A stretch of DNA of 8,624 nt, from NCBI GenBank assembly GCA_028709185.1, contig JAQVXM010000027.1, positions 1 through 8,624 on the forward strand, in the 5' to 3' direction. The translations under genes and the position numbers were made by a program. A model generated the notes under the pieces. The model was not told the DNA's origin and did no database searches. It saw nothing but the letters and a program-made list of their open reading frames with translations. Positions 5,952-8,624 of the stretch are shown here, in pieces. The stretch's first letter is position 1; each line of letters begins with the position of its first letter. This DNA comes from Minisyncoccota bacterium (GTDB lineage: Bacteria > Patescibacteriota > Minisyncoccia > UBA6257 > XYB1-36-10).

Positions 5952-6419
5952 TTATTTCAACTGACAAGCAAACTTTGCGTAATCATTCATCATCTCTCCT
6001 GCTAATTGGTTTTGCTCCATTTCAAAAACCATAACATTCAACCAATTCCCTTTTTCAAATTTACTTCCTTTTTCTAAAAAAAGAGGAATATCTCCAATTC
6101 CTTTTGTTTGAACCAAACAAACATCAAAAGGAAGTTTCGATAAAGAATCAATATCTGTCACAATCTTTGCTGAAGCTGAAGATATAAAATTACAAATCTT
6201 CAGTTTTGTTCCTTTTCCCTCTTCTATTGAATCAATAGAAGATTTTACTTCAAAAAAAACTTTTTCCGCACTCATTTTTCCATCTTTTTCAGTCTCACTT
6301 AGCCCCAAAAACAACGTTATAATATTTAAAAACAGGAATAGAAAAAAAACAAAAATAGAAAAAAAACGCGATAACGGCAGCCAAGCTTCCAATTTTGAAT
6401 AACTTTCACATACTATCAT
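5952..6419 (-). CDS. Membrane-anchored protein of unknown function
   Basis: The product has 155 residues. The start is set by AAAAAGGAG (6435-6427), seven bases before the ATG. Residues about 17-40 are a strongly hydrophobic Phe/Leu/Ile-rich helix, followed by a polar domain of about 110 residues probably outside the membrane. That domain contains strand-like stretches (KVFFEVKSSI, TKLKICNFI, FDVCLVQTKGI, NWLNVMVFEM) and Cys at 76, 101 and 152, with another Cys at 4 before the helix. I do not recognise the family. The gene is monocistronic: it has its own promoter just upstream and a terminator just downstream. Confidence 0.8.
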   Translation of the reverse strand: MIVCESYSKLEAWLPLSRFFSIFVFFLFLFLNIITLFLGLSETEKDGKMSAEKVFFEVKSSIDSIEEGKGTKLKICNFISSASAKIVTDIDSLSKLPFDVCLVQTKGIGDIPLFLEKGSKFEKGNWLNVMVFEMEQNQLAGEMMNDYAKFACQLK

Positions 6420-6458
6420 CTTTTTTCTCCTTTTTCTTAAAAAGAAAAAACTTTTAAA

Positions 6459-6473
6459 AATTCTAGTAGAATT
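6459..6473. promoter_or_regulatory. Candidate operator palindrome at the transcription start of the 5952-6419 gene
   Basis: AATTCTA and TAGAATT flank a single central base in perfect symmetry. The palindrome overlaps the last bases of the -10 box and the expected start site, a classic position for repressor binding. No cognate regulator is visible in the window. Confidence 0.4.
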
Positions 6474-6498
6474 ATATGCAATTTAATATTTATATCAA
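6471..6498 (-). promoter_or_regulatory. Promoter of the 5952-6419 gene
   Basis: On the minus strand TTGATA (6498-6493) is separated by 16 bases from a perfect TATAAT (6476-6471). Transcription would start near 6464 and give a leader of about 45 bases containing the SD. Confidence 0.65.
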
Positions 6499-6505
6499 TG
6501 GCTAT

Positions 6506-6602
6506 AAAAAATAAAAAGGCCCCCGAAGCGGCTGTAAGTGGTGACCTCCATTTTGTTTGTTATTGAATGAGTACTCTCCTTACAGTCGCTTCCGAAGCCT
6601 TT
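6506..6602 (-). ncRNA. Candidate structured small RNA, novel family
   Basis: On the minus strand, 6602-6579 and 6538-6515 form a 24-position stem with only two mismatches and two G-U pairs, closing a 40-base A-rich loop (6578-6539). A T run (6517-6506) follows the stem, as in an intrinsic terminator. TATACT (6614-6609) with TTGCGG 16 bases upstream could start transcription near 6602. Folded as plus-strand RNA the stem has three mismatches, one G-U pair and no T run, so minus is favoured. The loop holds GGAGGT (6549-6544), complementary to the usual anti-SD, and the palindrome GAGTACTC. It is not a tRNA, SRP RNA or other RNA I can name. It lies between a strong terminator and the promoter of the next gene. 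Confidence 0.5.
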
Positions 6603-6608
6603 CGTTAA

Positions 6609-6636
6609 AGTATAACAAAAACTAAAAGCCCCGCAA
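6609..6636 (-). promoter_or_regulatory. Possible promoter of the small RNA
   Basis: TATACT (6614-6609) matches five of six -10 bases. TTGCGG (6636-6631), 16 bases upstream, matches only the TTG of a -35, and it lies inside the preceding terminator stem. The position fits an RNA starting at the base of the long stem. Confidence 0.35.
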
Positions 6637-6649
6637 GCGGGGCTTTTAG
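6622..6649. terminator. Symmetrical GC-rich bidirectional terminator
   Basis: CTAAAAGCCCCGC (6622-6634) pairs perfectly with 6637-6649 across AA. The AAAAG/CTTTT arms supply a short T run on both strands. It most likely ends the tpiA-hydrolase-gtrA transcript on minus; no plus-strand gene clearly ends here. Confidence 0.8.
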
Positions 6650-6668
6650 CCAAACAAATGAAGTAAAT

Positions 6669-6696
6669 GGATTTGGGTCGAAAATCGCCTAAATCC
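6669..6696. repeat. Imperfect hairpin between gtrA-like gene and terminator
   Basis: GGATTT (6669-6674) pairs with AAATCC (6691-6696). An inner GG/CC and a small CGA/TCG pairing continue it after one mismatch. No long T run follows on either strand. It could protect the 3' end of the operon mRNA, or be a weak accessory terminator. Confidence 0.35.
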
Positions 6697-6783
6697 GTTT
6701 TCTACTCATTCAACAAATTCAAGTATAGCTCTAAAAATATTATCTGTCAAGACTTAACTCTTGTTGATAACTTTTTTTTCAAA

Positions 6784-7248
6784 CTACTTTTTAAAAATAA
6801 AAAACTTATAACCAAGAAAATTCCAACCCAGTCCGGAAATCGAACCGGTTGCCGCCGCAAGTACTCCCCAAATCTCATTACTGTTTAAAACTATTCCAAC
6901 TAAACTAAAGAAAAAATTAACAAAAGAAATTAACGGCTCAATCGGCAAAACAAAATTATTTACGAGTGATGCCGCTGTCACGTTTATTAAAAGACCTATT
7001 CCGCTCACAAAAAAGAATTGGCTCACTTGTTCTAAATTTTCTTTACTCTTATCAAGAAAAGTCCATCTTTTGTTTAAAAAATAACTGTTAGTAATAGCAA
7101 TAATAGAAGAAAAAGCCTTAAAACCGGCATAAAAAAAACCGCCGGTAATTCCAGTTATTCTCATTAAAAAAGTCAAAATGCCTATATCTATTCCCGTATT
7201 TAATCCTCCAACCGCAACAAACTTAAAAATTTGTTTTAAAATCTTCAT
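6784..7248 (-). CDS. GtrA-like multi-pass membrane protein
   Basis: The 154-residue product fits the GtrA family. Members are small four-helix inner-membrane proteins linked to polyprenyl-phosphate-sugar transfer or cell-surface glycan assembly. Signature parts are FKFVAVGGLNTGIDIGIL in helix 1 (about 7-29), NSYFLNKRWTF (54-64) after helix 2, a third helix near 77-99, and the C-terminal WNFLGYKFFIF. The stretch 104-125 is also hydrophobic, which makes the region between helices 3 and 4 longer than usual. The start overlaps the hydrolase stop as ATGA, so it is the last gene of a translationally coupled operon. The link with tpiA may be convenience rather than function. Confidence 0.85.
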   Translation of the reverse strand: MKILKQIFKFVAVGGLNTGIDIGILTFLMRITGITGGFFYAGFKAFSSIIAITNSYFLNKRWTFLDKSKENLEQVSQFFFVSGIGLLINVTAASLVNNFVLPIEPLISFVNFFFSLVGIVLNSNEIWGVLAAATGSISGLGWNFLGYKFFIFKK

Positions 7249-7922
7249 TTATTTTTATTTATTATAAAATTAATAATTGTTTCTTTTATCTCCGGCAACT
7301 CTTCCGTTTTTAAAATTTCCGAGCCATGTCCCCCTTTTTCGTAAACCACAATCTCTTTTTCCGCGTCAAGTGGAACCAAATCAAAAAGTTTTTGCGTTTC
7401 TAATTCATTTTCTAAAACTCTGTCATCATCACGACTCGATATAAAAAGAATTCTTTGCTCGGAACTTATTTTTTCAGCTGCTTCCTCTCCGGATACTTTT
7501 TTAAAATTTAAACCGGGGGAAAAAAGAATAGCTGTTTTAAAATCTTTATTTTCACTCATAAATTTTAAAACTAGATTAGCTCCGATAGAAGCGCCTATAA
7601 AAATAATATTTTCTGGTTCTGCTCCTTCGCTTCTCAAAAATATAACAGCGCTTTTTAAATCATTTATTTTAATATTGCAATTCTCATCATTTAAATATCC
7701 GCTTGGTCCACCGTCCGATTCCCCGTGTCCCCGCAAATCTATGGCTAAAGACGCAATATTTTTATTAATAAGTTCTCCGGCGAATTCATCCCACGATTCT
7801 TTTGTTGCTGGACGCATATGAATAAAAATTACCCAAAAAGAAGGATTTTCCGGCTTTCTAAAAAGTCCGGCAATTTTTTTTCCGTCCGCAGTCATTAAAA
7901 ATATTTTTTCGGTCTCTTTCAT
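7245..7922 (-). CDS. Alpha/beta hydrolase (serine hydrolase)
   Basis: The 225-residue product has the alpha/beta hydrolase core. WVIFIHMRPATKESWDEFA corresponds to the strand and oxyanion region, and IDLRGHGESDGG (61-72) is the typical strand-4 turn. FIGASIGANLVL (108-119) holds the nucleophile elbow G-x-S-x-G with Ser112. SSRDDDRV (162-169) holds the likely acid (Asp165-167), and GGHGSEIL the catalytic His199. The usual HGxG after strand 3 is replaced by HMRPAT. There is no signal peptide, so it is cytoplasmic. Family members are esterases, lipases or peptidases; the substrate is unknown. Both ends overlap neighbours by ATGA. Confidence 0.9.
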   Translation of the reverse strand: MKETEKIFLMTADGKKIAGLFRKPENPSFWVIFIHMRPATKESWDEFAGELINKNIASLAIDLRGHGESDGGPSGYLNDENCNIKINDLKSAVIFLRSEGAEPENIIFIGASIGANLVLKFMSENKDFKTAILFSPGLNFKKVSGEEAAEKISSEQRILFISSRDDDRVLENELETQKLFDLVPLDAEKEIVVYEKGGHGSEILKTEELPEIKETIINFIINKNK

Positions 7923-8624
7923 TTTGCTTTTTCAATTATTTCTTTTGTCTCTTCAATTTTTAAGCTGGCCCCGCCGACAAGCGCTCCGTCTATATTTTTT
8001 TCCCTCAAGAATGATTCTATATTTTTTCCATTAACCGAGCCGCCATAAAGCACCGGAATGTTTTCTTTCACTTCTTTTTTAATAACTCCCACTATTTTTG
8101 AAACATATTCGGGCATTGCGCTTTTTCCTGTCCCGATAGCAAAAATCGGTTCGTAAGCGATTAAAATTTTTCTTTTCTCCTTTTTTAAATCAATTTCATC
8201 AAAAGCTTTTTTGATCTGGTTTAAAATAAAATTTTCTGACGCCTTTCCTTCTTTCTTTTCACCAACACATACCACCACTTTCAATCCTTCTTTTAAAGCC
8301 ATTTTTATTTTTTTATTTATCATTCCATCAGTTTCTCCGAGAGCTCTCCTTTCTGAATGTCCGATAATAACTGTCCTAACATTAAGATTTTTTAACATTT
8401 TTGCCGATATTTCGCCAGTAAAAGCTCCCCTTTCTTCAAAAAATAAATTTTGTCCGGCAAGTTCAACCTTAGCTTTTATTTTTGAAAGTTTCTCTAAATA
8501 AACAAAAGGAGGAGCCGACATTATTTTTATTTTTTTATCTCCTAAAAATAAATTTTCTGCCTTGAATATTTTAACTGCTTCCACCGCTGTTTCCGGATTC
8601 ATCTTCCAATTAAATATTAATGTT
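7919..8624 (-). CDS. tpiA: Triosephosphate isomerase (N-terminus cut by window edge)
   Basis: This enzyme interconverts dihydroxyacetone phosphate and glyceraldehyde 3-phosphate in glycolysis. Counting from the ATG at 8602, the catalytic His is in IIGHSERR (His82) and the catalytic Glu in AYEPIFAIGTG (Glu151, with Phe for the common Trp). The phosphate-binding YGGSVNGKN and GALVGGASL segments follow. That ATG is internal. Upstream in frame the sequence reads TLIFNWK before M-N-P-E-T, which is the family's N-terminal strand with substrate-binding Asn and Lys of NWKMN. The true start therefore lies a few codons beyond the window. The TGA stop overlaps the hydrolase ATG (ATGA). Confidence 0.96.
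   Translation of the reverse strand, partial: TLIFNWKMNPETAVEAVKIFKAENLFLGDKKIKIMSAPPFVYLEKLSKIKAKVELAGQNLFFEERGAFTGEISAKMLKNLNVRTVIIGHSERRALGETDGMINKKIKMALKEGLKVVVCVGEKKEGKASENFILNQIKKAFDEIDLKKEKRKILIAYEPIFAIGTGKSAMPEYVSKIVGVIKKEVKENIPVLYGGSVNGKNIESFLREKNIDGALVGGASLKIEETKEIIEKAK

Noticed and set aside
6495..6551. 18-codon peptide starting MEVTTYSRFGG on the minus strand inside the small RNA
   Set aside because: No SD lies at a usable distance, and the frame runs through the stem and T run of the RNA's terminator.
6515..6602. Integron attC site or insertion-sequence end
   Set aside because: The core GTTRRRY/RYYYAAC boxes are not present, there is no integrase or transposase in the window, and a promoter and T run fit an RNA gene better.
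6669..6696. tRNA-like element downstream of the gtrA-like gene
   Set aside because: Only one short imperfect stem is present, with no acceptor stem, anticodon arm or T-loop consensus.

Overview
The window looks like a piece of a small, AT-rich bacterial genome, most likely a Patescibacteria/CPR (Parcubacteria-like) organism. This is an inference from very low GC in coding DNA (about 25% in a hand-counted stretch of secA), short compact genes, ATGA-overlapped operons, mixed use of Shine-Dalgarno (SD) sites, a SecA with a charged insertion, and a GtrA-type membrane protein. Genes in conserved families end at TGA inside ATGA overlaps, so TGA is a stop here and the Gracilibacteria-type code is unlikely.

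Left part (1-2400). A secreted protein gene runs off the left edge on the minus strand (start 253). It diverges from a 78-residue two-helix membrane protein (400-636, +) that ends at a strong terminator. Three minus-strand genes follow in one direction: an ASCH/PUA-like small protein (1702-2028), a nucleoside 2-deoxyribosyltransferase-like protein (1277-1690) and a Nudix hydrolase with an interrupted Nudix box (719-1213). Together they suggest nucleotide handling or clean-up. A self-contained unit (promoter, SD, 65-codon gene, terminator; 2086-2396, +) encodes an unrecognised small protein with much higher GC than its surroundings.

Middle part (2400-5950). hpf (ribosome hibernation factor) and secA (preprotein translocase ATPase) overlap by ATGA on the minus strand. 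Upstream lies a 28-codon lysine-rich histone-H1-tail-like gene (5466-5552) with its own terminator. An extremely AT-rich spacer with two perfect hairpins and three copies of TTTCGAAA separates it from the next gene.

Right part (5950-8624). A membrane-anchored protein of unknown function (5952-6419) has a good promoter with a palindrome over its start site, and a terminator. Directly upstream is the best novelty candidate: a minus-strand, roughly 97-nt structured RNA (6506-6602) with its own -10 element, a 24-bp imperfect stem, a 40-nt A-rich loop carrying an SD-like GGAGGT, and a terminal T run. Further right is an ATGA-coupled operon, tpiA (N-terminus cut by the window edge) - alpha/beta hydrolase - gtrA-like, ending in a symmetrical GC-rich terminator.

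No CRISPR array, rRNA, tRNA, insertion sequence or convincing replication origin was seen.
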